Positions 11,565-22,499 of a stretch of 64,000 nt of DNA are shown piece by piece. The stretch is from the NCBI GenBank assembly GCA_949752735.1, contig OX457036.1, positions 8,420,692-8,484,691 on the forward strand, given 5' to 3'. Numbering within the stretch: the stretch's first letter is position 1; every line of letters starts with the position of its first letter. The notes below the pieces were generated by a model. It was given only the letters and a program-made list of their open reading frames with translations. It was not told the DNA's origin and did no database searches. The position numbers were made by a program, and so were the translations under genes. The DNA is from Lumbricus terrestris. Lineage: Eukaryota > Annelida > Clitellata > Crassiclitellata > Lumbricidae.

Positions 11565-12430
11565 TATAATTCGATAGCAGAAATCACTTCACAGTTCTCT
11601 ATTTAAGTTTCATTTATTGTAGAATTAATCAAGCGACTGTCTGTCTTTCATTAGCAATTATTTACACAGCCGATAAAATAGAAACAATATTAAAGATTCA
11701 CGATTAAGGCCCTCCTAGAAACGCCTATGTCTCTTGACTAGCTAAAGTTTTATCAGATCAGTTCGCAGACTGACTATTTCACACCTACCCGATCAGTTCA
11801 CAGACTGAATACCCCACAACTAATATTTGCACCAAAAATAGAGACACAAGTTTTATCTAATTACACCTAGTTCAGGTTCGAGCTCTATAGATTAGGTTGC
11901 TTATACTTCCCTGCTCCCATTGATATTTTAGGACAGCCGATCCACCGTTTTCCGTCCTGTAGAAAGTTATTGAGTCGTCGGCCGATGCCAGAATTTCTCC
12001 GTCGGAAGCGTATTATTAATTCAATCGTTGCCGGAAATCTTCGTAATTACACATCGATTCACAAGACATCGGAAGAACCTCGTCTTCTACCTGAGAAAAC
12101 TTGCCAGAATCGAAAATACCATCAATTTCACCACGTTTCACGATTTTCGCCAGCATAGGTCTTACTCGATTCAATTCTGCTGCCCGACTGAAGGTTTGCG
12201 CGTTAATTTGCCGCAAGAGAGCGCTTTTTAGCGCCTAAAACATCGCGTGATGTCTAACCAATCAAAAATCGCACGTGGCGGAAAGTTCCATTGAAAAATG
12301 CATGGGAAGCTAAATATAGCGATGACCGCATCGATCAGTGCTAAGCATAGCACCCATGAATTCGTAATAGAAATAGCGGCCTTACTTAAGTAAATAAGTA
12401 AGGTAGCTTGTAGCAACCTGGTTCGCTACA
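10980..12430 (-). repeat. Long terminal repeat, right copy (5' LTR of the minus-strand element)
   Basis: Matches 4977-6427 with no difference at any site compared. It should contain the promoter of the element and it encodes the N-terminal 195 residues of the gag-like protein, so transcription would have to begin upstream of 11564. Confidence 0.9.
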
Positions 12431-12434
12431 GAAT

Positions 12435-13242
12435 GTGTCTGGGAAGGGGACGTGCCCCCCGCCAACAAAAGTTTTTTGACTTTCCACATTGCAATGGCAG
12501 CATCTTAAGCTGTCAGCTGCGCAATTTAGTGCTGATAAAGAGTGCGACATAGACTTTAATGCGCAATTTAGTGCTGATAAAGAGTGCGACATAGACTTTA
12601 ATAAATGAATTTTAATAAATAAACTTAAAATCATACAAATTTCCAATCGAGTTTCCTCATTGTTGTGGCAGAATTTTGAGATGTCATCTTAGCACAATTA
12701 GGCCTACTCTGTTATTTCAGTTCGGATCGAAAGGGTCGTTCAAAATTCCAAATAATGTAATTAATTATAATTACGTATAATTTCTCTATGTATCAAGTTC
12801 AGCAACTTAGACCTGCAGCTGCTGGACTAGTATAATGAAAATGTTTTGAATGATTTCCGCAGCAAACAAGAACTACCAAAGAAGAATTTTTCCGGAACAA
12901 AGGCGTCTGCATTGTGTTTCACACGCTGTCATTTAAATCATAGCTATAGCGAATAAAAGTCTCAGTTAAATTCACAGAGGCTCACCAGCTTAACGTTAGA
13001 CTTCAGATTTATTTACGAAAGAAGATCAATTACCTGATCATGAACAATTCGAGCACCTGTTATAACTAATCGATTTTCGTTGTGCAGTAAAGTATGTTAA
13101 ACTGCATGCAATATCTGTTGTCTCGTCTATTGCTGTACCTTGAAATGGTTTCTAATTGTACGGAACTGGGTTAACCGCTTGAATATCCTGTAGACCGATG
13201 CGTAAGAGAATCTCTCTGCAATGCGATAAATTCTTGCATGTG
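12435..13242. other. Unit A flank after the LTR element
   Basis: No gene. It continues the unit sequence homologous to 22886-23650 and 32976-33750. It has a private tandem duplication of about 41 bp (12519-12601, word GCGCAATTTAGTGCTGATAA). Confidence 0.6.
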
Positions 13243-13243
13243 A

Positions 13244-13280
<37 letters not shown>

Positions 13281-13342
13281 CAAACAGAGACAGACAGATA
13301 GAGAGACAGCGTGAAACAGCGGGAGACAGAGATAGACAGAGA

Positions 13343-13427
<85 letters not shown>
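13243..13427. repeat. GA/GACA-rich microsatellite, unit A
   Basis: (GACA)n grading into a long perfect (GA)n. It occupies the same place in every unit. Ser-Leu frames on the minus strand are repeat artefacts. Confidence 0.95.
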
Positions 13428-14103
13428 GCATCAGTCTGATTATATGCGTACTGCGTAGACCTACGTATTACCATATGCAGCTTACCGGATGCAACAATTT
13501 AGCGTTGACCCGAACTACAGCCATGATTCCACACACATAATTATGGGCTGTAGGGTGTGCAGAAATGTGTTCCCAGACTGGGTTAGACTATGCCAAAGTT
13601 TGCCACGTATTTTCTGAGCTGTAAATGTGCAGGTCTTGCTATCACGCATGGGTGCAGCTCAGCTTACTTCAGACAGCTGTAAATGTGAATAAATATTATG
13701 AGCACCTCGCCATTGTAAACTCATTTGAAGGATGCTCGTAAATCTTTCCAACGTTTAGAACGTTAGAGGATAATAGGGGCCTAATTTATCTTCTTCCTAA
13801 AATAGGTCTCACTAAAAAATGCTAGAAAAATTGATTAAATTGTTTCTTAAATTAATGCTGAAAGGCCTTCATAAAATAGCTGAAGACCTTTTCTAGTCTT
13901 TGCTTCTTATATTAGGCTATATTACCAGAAATGACCAAAACATCCAAACTCTTCTAACGCTGTAGACATTTACGCACGCTGCTGCTCAACATATTTTCCT
14001 TAAACATTGGGGGATATGAACATGGACGATCCTCCACCAAAAACCACAAACATTGGGGACCGTCCACCCATGCCCCCCTAAGTCTTCGCCCATGCATCGT
14101 TTT
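13428..14103. other. Unit A spacer
   Basis: Non-coding sequence shared with units B (23861-24425), C (33889-34445) and D (52821-54003). I see no gene or RNA in it. Confidence 0.5.
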
Positions 14104-14475
14104 CAATAATTCATTCCAATAGAATCAAATCCAAATGACGCCATCTCATTCCATTCTACACTCCGTTCTGCTCTGATCCATTTATTTTTCCCCATTCAAT
14201 TCCATAGATCTAGTCTGTCTCATTCCATTCTATTCTATCATAAACTACTCTCTTTCAACTTTCTCCTATTGAGTATTGAGTTCACCTATTATGTTCTACT
14301 CTATTCTATTCTGCTTCATTCTAATTAATTCTATTCGATTCCACTGAGTACAATTCCATTTCGTTCTAATCCATTTTATTCATGCAGCTCATATTTTACT
14401 CCCTCTATTTCATTCTACTCCAGTAAATTTCTTTATTCTTCTCTCTATTCTTTTCTTTTATAGCCTACTCTATTA
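14104..14475. repeat. ATTCY-rich low-complexity stretch, unit A
   Basis: Degenerate pentamer repeats (ATTCC, ATTCT, CATTC) just upstream of the Wnt exon in each unit. Confidence 0.8.
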
Positions 14476-14648
14476 AACTCCATCGTTAGGCTTAGGCTAC
14501 TTTTAATTTTCCTTCGCCTCATTCCTCTCCCACTGAAGATGAATGATTAAATAATTTAATGATATATCGAGAGAAAATAAAACGTGAAGTTGCCAAAAAT
14601 TCCAAGTCTGCTCTATTTTATTCTATTTGGGGTTTTTCTGCATTGAAG

Positions 14649-17600
14649 ACAGTCGAGAGAAGGCCTATATCTACGGCATATCGTCCGCAGGGGTGACGCA
14701 CTCCATCACGAAGGCCTGTGCCAAGGGTGAGGTTCAGATGTGCTCCTGTGACCTGAACGTACGAAGCCGGGAAAAGGAAGTGGACTTCCTGTGGGGCGGA
14801 TGCTCTCACGACGTCCGGTTCGGAGAGAAGTTCTCGAAGGAGTTCGTCGATGGCAGAGAGTCAAGCGACCAGAACCTCGAGGAGCGACTGATGAACAGGT
14901 GGAACAATGAAGCCGGACGAAAGGTAGTTCAGGTTGATGAGACTGGTTCTTCAAGGACGACTTCGAAGTTAAATCTATATTACACCAACCTATTCGATTC
15001 CGTTAATTTTCTGTCGGGCTGAAATAGGGCTGCCAACTTTTGATTTTGCCATTCCGGGACGCCTTCAGCCACTCGATGTGCCATTACCAATTTAGGCTAC
15101 ACAATCTAGGTCTACAGAAGCGCATAATGTAACAAAAGTTTTGTCAGCCCAGTATAGAATCTACATCTACAGTCTACTAAAAAGTCCTTAATAATTTCAG
15201 AGAAATCACCAAAAGACATAATTTTATAGCCTAAATTTAACACAAGAATCAACCTCAAGAAGAAGCATATCAAACTCCAGTCGCCTATAGGCTTATCAGA
15301 GTAAGACTTATGAGCCCAAATCGAGGAACGTTCTGCGACCGGAGATCAGAATTTATATTAAACTTAGGGCTTATACTAATATATTATAGGGCCTATTTTT
15401 ATGTGCAGTTCCAGAACACTGGGCACAAAGTCGCAGAAATCAGCACATGCCATGCTAACAGTTGTGCTTTAATAAGCCGGTGAACTCTCGGTGCTCGGGT
15501 AATTGCGATTACTGGACTGGGATCTCGCTAGCGAAACATCCGGTTTACGCCGATTTTCGCTCGGAGAGAATATGCCGGTTTCTTTGGATTTTACGCTGTA
15601 TGATTGCAAATGTTTCGTCTATTTGAGCGTATAAAGTGTCCTAGTCCGCTTCTGTGATGTTTGTCTGGACAATTGCGTGGAATTATCATGTTTTCGACGA
15701 TTTTGTACCATCCACGAATCTACCATCGTCTCCGCCTCACGTCACGTGGGTCGGTAAGAACCAAAAACGAATTGTCCGGATCCGAATTTCACGCACTTCT
15801 CCCGCAAGCTATCAGAAATGGACTATCAACCATTTCTGCAACGTTTGTCTGGACAATTGCGTGGAATTATGTTTTCGACGATTCTGTACCATCTACGAAC
15901 CCACCATCATCTCCGCATCACGTCACGTGGGTCGGTAAGAACTAAAAACGAATTGTCCGGATCCGAATTTCACGCATTTCTCCCGCAAGCCATCCGAAGT
16001 GGACTATAAAGATAGACTCTATCAACAATTCTGTTAAATCACGACTACAGTTTTATCGGGCACTATATACTTCGAATGGATAGACTTTGTAGCATCGGCT
16101 AGACCTACCAATGAACTGGCGATTCTCCGAACACAATACCACCGTGAAGCGAGCGTCGGTAGCGCTGATTACAGCTGCTAATAACTGACGGGCCGTTTTT
16201 GGCTTATCCTGATTCAATGACAGTAATTCAACATCAACTGTCTAATCTAACATCAACAACGTAACGGACGGATGCAAGCCCATGGCTGCCGCAACTTTAT
16301 TTCATTATTATTACTATTAGCTTTATTATTACTTCTGTGTTTTATTTTACATCTCAGACCTGTAACTTGGTGCGTTCTGTCACCTTGATTGTCTTACTTT
16401 GAAATTAAACGAAGATACTACTATTGTTAGACAACAGATCGTTCATAATGCTGAACGCTCTCTCGCATAAAGCATTAAAACTGGACACAATATGCTAAAC
16501 CGAAAACCGAGTATCAGTGATTTGTAAAGTTTTGAAGACTTTAACTCCCGATGTTGAACCAACAATGTAATGTAGCCTATAGGTCTGATAGAGAGCAGAA
16601 CGTAAAAATCATCGCACAAATGGCTGAGTTTAGTAAGCAAAAATCAATAGGAACAATAATTGTGCTAAGTGGATCTCGATCTGGACCAAATTCCGGGACA
16701 ATTTGAGATCAATCCGGGACACGGGACGCACAGGGTCGATTCCGGGACTGTCCCGGCGAATCCGGGACGGTTGGCAGCCCTAGGCTGAAATGAAATACCC
16801 ATACCTGATCTTTCAAAGGGCGATTTTCGAAGTTTTTTTATATGGGCACATTAAGCATTGAATACTGACCATCTGAGGACAGCGTTTGATGCTAGCGTTT
16901 GAAATGTCGTCAATTTGATTGTTTTACTTTTTTATGTCATGCCCGAGAAACTTCACACATTTAGCCTACGACACGAAAATAAGATGGTTGACTGCACGCC
17001 CCTGTATGGCGTAAAGTCAGGTTTCGAAACCTTTAGCATATTTGCTGTGCAGTCTCTTTGCAGCAAATATGGTTAAAACAGATTGTTAGATTGTAGGCAT
17101 GTAGCCTACATATTATAATTAGATCGTATTAATGCCAGATTGGATAAAAATGAATTGGACAGTAGAAGAATAGTTTGAATCGGAACAGATCAAATTCAAT
17201 CAGATTAGCCTCGACTTTCCGGCCAATTTCGCCTTAACCAAGTCGTAATAAAACAATTGAAATAATCACAAGATTCATTGTGGGGCGCGGTGGTGTAGTG
17301 GTGGCGTCGTCGCCTTGCAGCCGGAAGGTTGTAGGTTCGAATCCACCTCGCCGCGTAGGGACCTTGGGCAAGTCCTTCACTCGCAATTGCTCAGCGCTTC
17401 GGCGTGAAATTCCGATGCAGTGTCCGCTCTGCATTCGGGAGCGCCTCTGAGTAGAAGAGAGAGCTTGAAGGGGCGCTATAACAAGTACGCATACAAACAA
17501 ACAAACATTGTATAACTTTCTGAAAAGGGGTCGCAATTTCACCCGCGTTTTTCTACTCTCAAATAAAGACCTAATGTTGACACGAGTTCGAGTATAATAA

Positions 17601-18151
17601 ACAAATTAAACATCTATCTAGTATAATAGTTTCGTCAATTCCTGCTTGTTGCCACTCCATGATTTGCAAATGATTCGTGCACTTGACAGGCGGTCGGCGG
17701 AAGTATGAAGCTACTGTGCAAATGTCACGGCGTTTCCGGTTCCTGTTCGGCGAAGATCTGCTGGCGAACCGTCGCCTCCTCCCGCGAAATCGGTGACCTC
17801 CTCAAGGACAAGTTCGACGGCGCCACCAGGGTCAAGGTCGTAGCCGCCAAGGTCAAACTGAAACCAGTGGATCGTCGACAGAAGAGACCCACACGGAGAG
17901 ACCTCGTCTACTTGGAACAGTCTCCGGACTACTGCGACCATCGCCCGGACGTGGGGTCCTTGGGAACGGTGGGGCGCCAGTGCAATCGAACTAGCTACGG
18001 ACTGGACGGGTGTCAGTTGATGTGCTGTGGACGAGGGTACCGTACGTACATTGAGGAAGAGGTCGAGGACTGTAACTGCAAGTTCTTCTGGTGCTGTAGT
18101 GTTGAGTGTCAGAAGTGTACTTCGCACGTTGAGAAGTACTACTGCAACTAG
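14649..18151 (+). CDS. Wnt family ligand, last two exons, copy A (intact)
   Basis: Exon 14649-14923 follows a TTTTTCTGCATTGAAG acceptor and ends at CGAAAG before GTAGTT. It encodes SREKAYIYGISSAGV, CDLNV, WGGCS and NNEAGRK. Exon 17690-18151 follows CTTGACAG, joins in phase 0, and encodes CKCHGVSGSC (whose Ser is the palmitoleoylation site in Wnts), [31 protein letters not shown] and the terminal YYCN with stop TAG. Cysteine spacing is typical of the Wnt C-terminal half, a secreted ligand for Frizzled/LRP receptors. The intron carries a hAT-like element and a SINE. No N-terminal Wnt exons are recognisable upstream in the unit, so this is either the 3' end of a gene starting elsewhere or an orphan exon pair. 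The subfamily is unresolved; Wnt16, Wnt4 and WntA were considered. Confidence 0.85.
15025..16782. mobile_element. hAT-like non-autonomous element in Wnt-A intron
   Basis: 1758 bp. Terminal inverted repeats start TAGGGCTGCCAAC, and an 8-bp target duplication GGCTGAAA flanks it (15017-15024 and 16783-16790). Units C and D show the empty site. Near the termini it has the CCGGGAC-rich sequence common in hAT elements. No transposase frame was found. Confidence 0.9.
15659..16010. repeat. 184-bp tandem duplication inside the hAT-like element
   Basis: Copy one is 15659-15842 and copy two 15843-about 16010, both starting GTTTGTCTGGACAATTGCG. Overlapping frames on it are duplicated shadows, not genes. 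Confidence 0.85.
17281..17505 (+). mobile_element. tRNA-derived SINE
   Basis: Pol III A box TGGTGTAGTGG (17291) and B box GGTTCGAATCC (17334-17344) lie in a tRNA-like head. The body ends GGGCGCTATAACAAG with an ACAAACAAAC tail. Target duplication CATTG lies at 17276-17280 and 17506-17510. The empty site is seen in unit C at 36056. Related copies are at 47727 and 57953. Confidence 0.9.
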
Positions 18152-18217
18152 GATGACTGCGCAATGGAACAAGGATTACGTCTTCAGTTCGTGTGTGGTG
18201 CCTCTCTAGTATGCGGG

Positions 18218-18411
18218 CGATTCGTCAACGGACGATTCGTCAACAAAAGATTCGTCAACGGACGATTCGTCAACGGACATTTAGTCAACGGACATTTAGT
18301 CAACGGACGATTCATCCACGGACGATTCATCAACGCATGATTCATCAATGGACGACTCGTCAACGGACAGTTCGTCAATGGACGATTCATCAACGGACGA
18401 CTCGTCAAACG
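18218..18411. repeat. 15-bp minisatellite after Wnt-A
   Basis: About 13 copies of GATTCGTCAACGGAC with CAT/TAG variants, starting about 65 bp after the Wnt stop. Confidence 0.95.
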
Positions 18412-19254
18412 GATGTAACTGGACAGATGGGCAACCTACTGGGTTTGTTAAAAATCACACTTGCAGTGCATCATTAATAACATGTTCTTGAATCCGACTT
18501 CTGCCTTGGCATGAATCATTTTCATCATTCCAGTTTCAGTTGCAGCAACGATTATTTTATAATATTCCAACTTCTACTTAATCAACAATTACTTGCCAGC
18601 AACGCAAATCCAAATTTCTAAGGAAACTATTCATATTAAAAATTATACACAAAATGAAACTGAGAAATTTGCATAACAAACCTCTTTGACAAATACCCGT
18701 ATTCCTAATTTCCACGCAGCATTGCATTTTCAAGCTCTTGCTACTAAAACATTTAATCGTGACTATCGTAAAAATTTTGAGCCCCCCCTGCAAAAATTTC
18801 TGCGGGCTCCCATGCATCTAATGTATCTAATGAATGAACATCGAGTGACTGCGTATATACGTGAAGAGGGTGGATTGAAAATGGCATATCGAGTGACTGC
18901 AGGCGCTCCGTATAATGACCAAGTCAACAGTTGGCGGCTTAGTTGTGCATGCATCGTCGCTTTCCTTGAAGAAATGCGATCATGAAACGATTCCTTCCTT
19001 GATCACTAATCATTATCATCAGGGTTCATCGGAAGCTATTCCAATGCAATTATTGGGGGCCTCTTTTATGCAGTTCACGTGAGTTTCATGTGGTCTAAGG
19101 CTATGTCTTGAATATGCTTTTCTTTTGGGGAGAACAGTTAAAACGCATTCATCGACATATGCAGCATTGCAAAGTGTATTGATTCTGGAATAAACGATGT
19201 CTCGCCTGAATCATTATTTTTGTCAGAGTCATAGTTTTTCCACATCTAAAATAA
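18412..19254. other. Unit A/B junction and 3' flank of cGLR-B
   Basis: No gene. 18480-18608 is degenerate repeat sequence shared with 27030-27170 and 56330-56440. At about 18609 it changes to sequence matching the right part of the hAT-like element 27533-28668 (ending CGGGCTCCCATG near 18813), so this is a deletion or recombination junction. The rest is cGLR 3' flank. Confidence 0.55.
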
Positions 19255-19260
19255 TTTATT
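19255..19260 (-). terminator. Poly(A) signal, cGLR-B
   Basis: AATAAA on the minus strand, about 95 bases after the stop codon. The same hexamer is conserved after copies C and D. Confidence 0.6.
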
Positions 19261-19353
19261 TTGCATCTGATATGATAATTATGTAGGCCTATTCACGAAG
19301 CGCTTGCTTCACACGACCGCGTAATTATTTGGTCAATGATACGGTTTAGCGCT

Positions 19354-22263
19354 TTAGGCTAATAGCGTTCTACAAAAACGAAGCTTTTGTAGAAGAAACC
19401 TGCTGATGATCCGTTCAAACGGAAAATAAAATTTCTGCAATGCAAATTCAGTCAGCGCTTCAGCATACGGAAGATTAAAGTCGACACAGCATCTGGCTTT
19501 CAGGTATCTTGCAAGAAAATGCCTTCCAAGGAAATACTGACGATTAACGGAGGGAGTTAGAGTTATGAGAGATGCCGAGAGCGAACTCGACGTGTCTTGG
19601 CGTTTCCCATGAAAGTACACTTCATGGGCAAAAATCTCTTCAAACGTTGATTTGCAAGTTATCTTGAATTTCAGTAGATCGTCGTTTTGAGGCGATAAGT
19701 AATAAAAGAGTGTATGAAAACCAAGCAACGACTGTATGTCTGTGTCGAAAAAAGAGCCAAATGGTGGTATCAGCATAACATTCGCGAATGCAAACTTCTT
19801 CAAATCGCTTTCAAGATCAGAATCCCGCAGAATTTTTTCGCATAAACGCAAGACTTCGTCGTGTTTATGACACCCGTAAAGGTACAAAGCCCGATAGCAG
19901 TCAGCTGTGTTGCATTGGATTCCAAAGTCTCTGCGAATCGCACTGTAGAATGACGACACGTTCTCTAAAGCACATTCCATGAGAGCATCAATCACTGTTT
20001 CTTTTACCATCAAAGGACTCGCTGCTACAGCTTCGATTCCTGTTACTGAATCTGTTCTGTGATAAACGAGCTGTCTGGCAGCATTGAAATGCGTTTCTGA
20101 CTGCATTTGAGCATTATATTTCTGCCTTACTAACGTCATCACATTTCTGTCCATCGGAAATGGTAGTTCTGGTAAACCATCATAGAAGTACAATCGTTTG
20201 GATATTCTTTCGCTAGCTAACAAAGCTACATAATGAGCAAACACCTTTGGCGAAAGACGCAGATCAAGGTACAGCCGCCTGCCAATGTAGTTTAGATTGT
20301 TTTTAGTAATCTTCTTATGAAGCACACATAATCCTACGATTCTTGCGACATCGTCAATAAACAGCAGACAGCCAGCATTCAGAGTTTCTTTATTCCTCTG
20401 AATTGTCTGATCTTTGATGATTGCTAAGCACAATCGTATTGCTGGCTGATATTCTGATGTAGCGAAATAGAGAGCAGCCAGATAGGCCAAAGCTGCAGGC
20501 GCAATGCTGTTGATTTGCCAATCGTCACATTCTAACGCCTTTGTAAGAAACGCTTTTGATAGGACTGAAATTAGTTGAAATTCTGGATGGCCTTTGGATT
20601 CCGTTAGATTTTCCATGAGACTGTGGGCACGCAATAAGTGAAAACGACTACGCCCTATTGCGTACGATTTTGGAAAGTTGTGATACTCCGACTTGATATT
20701 TTTAGTCTTTATCGTTATTGTTTGTACAAATTCAACGAAGAGACTGTTTTCCCATGAAATCTCTCCGTAGCGCAAGCTATATGCAGTATGCAAAATATAC
20801 AATAGATATGCATAGTACTTGTGATACAGCAGCTTCTTTGTTGTTTGAAGACCTGCCAAAACACGGTACATTTTCGGATCAAAACTAGTTGGTTTACGTC
20901 GTAAGCTCGTGCCTAATCCTGCGGTAAACCCGTATTTAATTGCACAACGGTATATCCTGCTAGACTCACTGAATAATACAGCAAGAAATACATTCAAAGA
21001 TTCTTTTTCATTCGCTTTCCTCCAATTTAAGATAGGCTGCATGCAATCCATGAAATAATGCACTACTCCGTTGAAGCTTTGAAACACAGACCGGATTATT
21101 GGCAGTATGTAATTTTCAACGAACCATTGAGACAAAATGCTGGAATTGCGGAATTTATTCAGTCGTTTTTCGGTCATATCAAGCACTGTAAAACTTGAGG
21201 GCTGATGAAATAAATTTGCTTCAGGAATAAAATAGTTCGGATAATGCTTTCTTTTTAACCATTTTAAAAGTTTTCCCAGCAACTCACAGCAGATCCTGAT
21301 GACAGAAAAGGAATTCCACCACTCGGTTAGCATTTCTTCACAAGTCCATAACATCAGCGTCTTTAAATGATACGTACATATAACCTCATCTTCCTTTGGA
21401 CAATCCTTTTGCATTAGTTCCCTCTTTGCTAAAAATCTCAGCAAATGATAGACAATCTGCTGAGTTTTAGTCCAACTCTGAATTAATATAACCTCCGCGA
21501 GTGAAAATGACAATCTCCACTGGCGTTCATCGTCTCTACAAGAACGATGCTGGACATAAACAACATGACAACCATTCTGTACGACGTCTGAGATTGTATC
21601 AATCGTCGGCCATCCGCTTTTTCTAGGTCGAATAGGCCAACTTTGGGCTTCTTTAGGCCATTGCGGGCAAAATACACTTTTGACAGCATCACTTCCCATT
21701 TTATCATCTGAAACCTTCTGATATTTAATTGCCGGACCACAAACAATGTTTGGAAGTGAGATTCTAGACAATTCACGACGGCACTGATCAAGATCTGAAA
21801 TTGAAAGAGCGGTCCTGTCCAGCACAAGATGGTCACTTAGATGATCTGCTAGGATCAAGAAATCGTAATTTTTAGTTGCCCAGTTATATCTCATATCACC
21901 CACAGATCGTAATCGGACAAAACCTGGATACATTTGGTATGATTCCATGCAGCTCATACTGATCGTCTCCGCTAGGCCACTCATATCGCTGGGCAACAGT
22001 GGAGAGCCGCCGCTAAACGTCAGTTCATCGGCTCTGCACACAATGAGATCATAGTCGCTGATGCATGAATTCCACGGTTCGATATAGAATTCCACAGAAC
22101 TGCCACACCTTATCGAATACTCTAATGGTGCAGGTCTTCGTGATATCGATAGGTTGTGCATGGCATCAGAAGCATGGGAATACGACTTTGGATGCAATTG
22201 ACATGTTGTAAAGATAAACTCAGATGCCATTTCTTCATTCGATCTCATCGTGTAGTCCATCAT
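19354..22263 (-). CDS. Mab-21/cGAS-like nucleotidyltransferase, copy B
   Basis: 969 residues in one exon. The nucleotidyltransferase core runs from about residue 40 to 400: GSS at 54-56, SDYD with candidate metal-binding D70 and D72, GPAIK at 176-180, D192 as a possible third acidic residue, CPQWP at 199-203, SGWP at 216-219 and QWRLSFSLAE at 248-257. The C-terminal 500 residues are alpha-helical with TPR-like stretches (AYLAALYFATSEYQPAI near 590) and a conserved YFLGRHFLARYLKARCC block near the end. I see no cGAS-type zinc-binding HCCC insertion. Family knowledge suggests a nucleic-acid sensor that makes a second messenger, or a non-catalytic Mab-21 protein; the sequence does not decide. 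The start ATG is shared with the other copies; this one reads MMDY where the others read MTDY. Confidence 0.9.
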   Translation of the reverse strand: MMDYTMRSNEEMASEFIFTTCQLHPKSYSHASDAMHNLSISRRPAPLEYSIRCGSSVEFYIEPWNSCISDYDLIVCRADELTFSGGSPLLPSDMSGLAETISMSCMESYQMYPGFVRLRSVGDMRYNWATKNYDFLILADHLSDHLVLDRTALSISDLDQCRRELSRISLPNIVCGPAIKYQKVSDDKMGSDAVKSVFCPQWPKEAQSWPIRPRKSGWPTIDTISDVVQNGCHVVYVQHRSCRDDERQWRLSFSLAEVILIQSWTKTQQIVYHLLRFLAKRELMQKDCPKEDEVICTYHLKTLMLWTCEEMLTEWWNSFSVIRICCELLGKLLKWLKRKHYPNYFIPEANLFHQPSSFTVLDMTEKRLNKFRNSSILSQWFVENYILPIIRSVFQSFNGVVHYFMDCMQPILNWRKANEKESLNVFLAVLFSESSRIYRCAIKYGFTAGLGTSLRRKPTSFDPKMYRVLAGLQTTKKLLYHKYYAYLLYILHTAYSLRYGEISWENSLFVEFVQTITIKTKNIKSEYHNFPKSYAIGRSRFHLLRAHSLMENLTESKGHPEFQLISVLSKAFLTKALECDDWQINSIAPAALAYLAALYFATSEYQPAIRLCLAIIKDQTIQRNKETLNAGCLLFIDDVARIVGLCVLHKKITKNNLNYIGRRLYLDLRLSPKVFAHYVALLASERISKRLYFYDGLPELPFPMDRNVMTLVRQKYNAQMQSETHFNAARQLVYHRTDSVTGIEAVAASPLMVKETVIDALMECALENVSSFYSAIRRDFGIQCNTADCYRALYLYGCHKHDEVLRLCEKILRDSDLESDLKKFAFANVMLIPPFGSFFDTDIQSLLGFHTLFYYLSPQNDDLLKFKITCKSTFEEIFAHEVYFHGKRQDTSSSLSASLITLTPSVNRQYFLGRHFLARYLKARCCVDFNLPYAEALTEFALQKFYFPFERIISRFLLQKLRFCRTLLA

Positions 22264-22299
22264 CTAAGATGTGAACCATATAATATCTTTTGATGTATC

Positions 22300-22499
22300 A
22301 TTATGATCATCATGAACATCACCATCACAATTATCGAAAACTTCATCATCATCTTCATCATCATCATCGTCGTCGTCATCACCGTGTCGTCGTCATCATT
22401 ATCGTTATCATAATCATCGCTATCACCATCATCGTCATCATCATCGTCGTCGTCATAATCATCATCGTCATCATCATAATCATCAGCAGCATCATCACA
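22300..22499. repeat. CAT/CGT-rich tract 5' of cGLR-B
   Basis: Imperfect CAT, CGT and TAT triplets beginning about 40 bp upstream of the cGLR-B start on its 5' side, so likely part of its 5' UTR or promoter. Confidence 0.9.

Larger units (their letters stand above)
4977..12430 (-). mobile_element. Non-autonomous LTR retrotransposon (gag-like, no pol), 7454 bp
   Basis: Two 1451-bp direct repeats that begin TGTGACGC and end CGCTACA bound the element. They are flanked by a 4-bp target duplication GAAT (4973-4976 and 12431-12434). The empty site is visible in unit B at about 22883, where GGGGAATGGGTCTGGG is uninterrupted. Orientation is minus: a G-rich polypurine tract sits next to the left LTR and a possible primer-binding site next to the right LTR. 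The interior is 4552 bp and holds one long gag-like frame (8973-11564) ending with a retropepsin-like remnant. No reverse transcriptase, RNase H or integrase motif was found. The two LTRs look identical wherever compared, so insertion is recent. It would need enzymes from another element. Confidence 0.9.

Noticed and set aside
13127..13474. Ser-Leu repeat proteins on the minus strand
   Set aside because: Readings of the GA-rich microsatellite; the same applies near 23700, 33800 and 52750.
17281..17353. tRNA gene with good A and B boxes (also 58006 and 35150)
   Set aside because: The acceptor stems are not those of a functional tRNA and each is the head of a SINE with a body, tail and target duplication.
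17711..18172. 153-codon minus-strand frame opposite Wnt-A, and its equivalents in the other units
   Set aside because: Antisense shadow of the Wnt terminal exon with no domain of its own.
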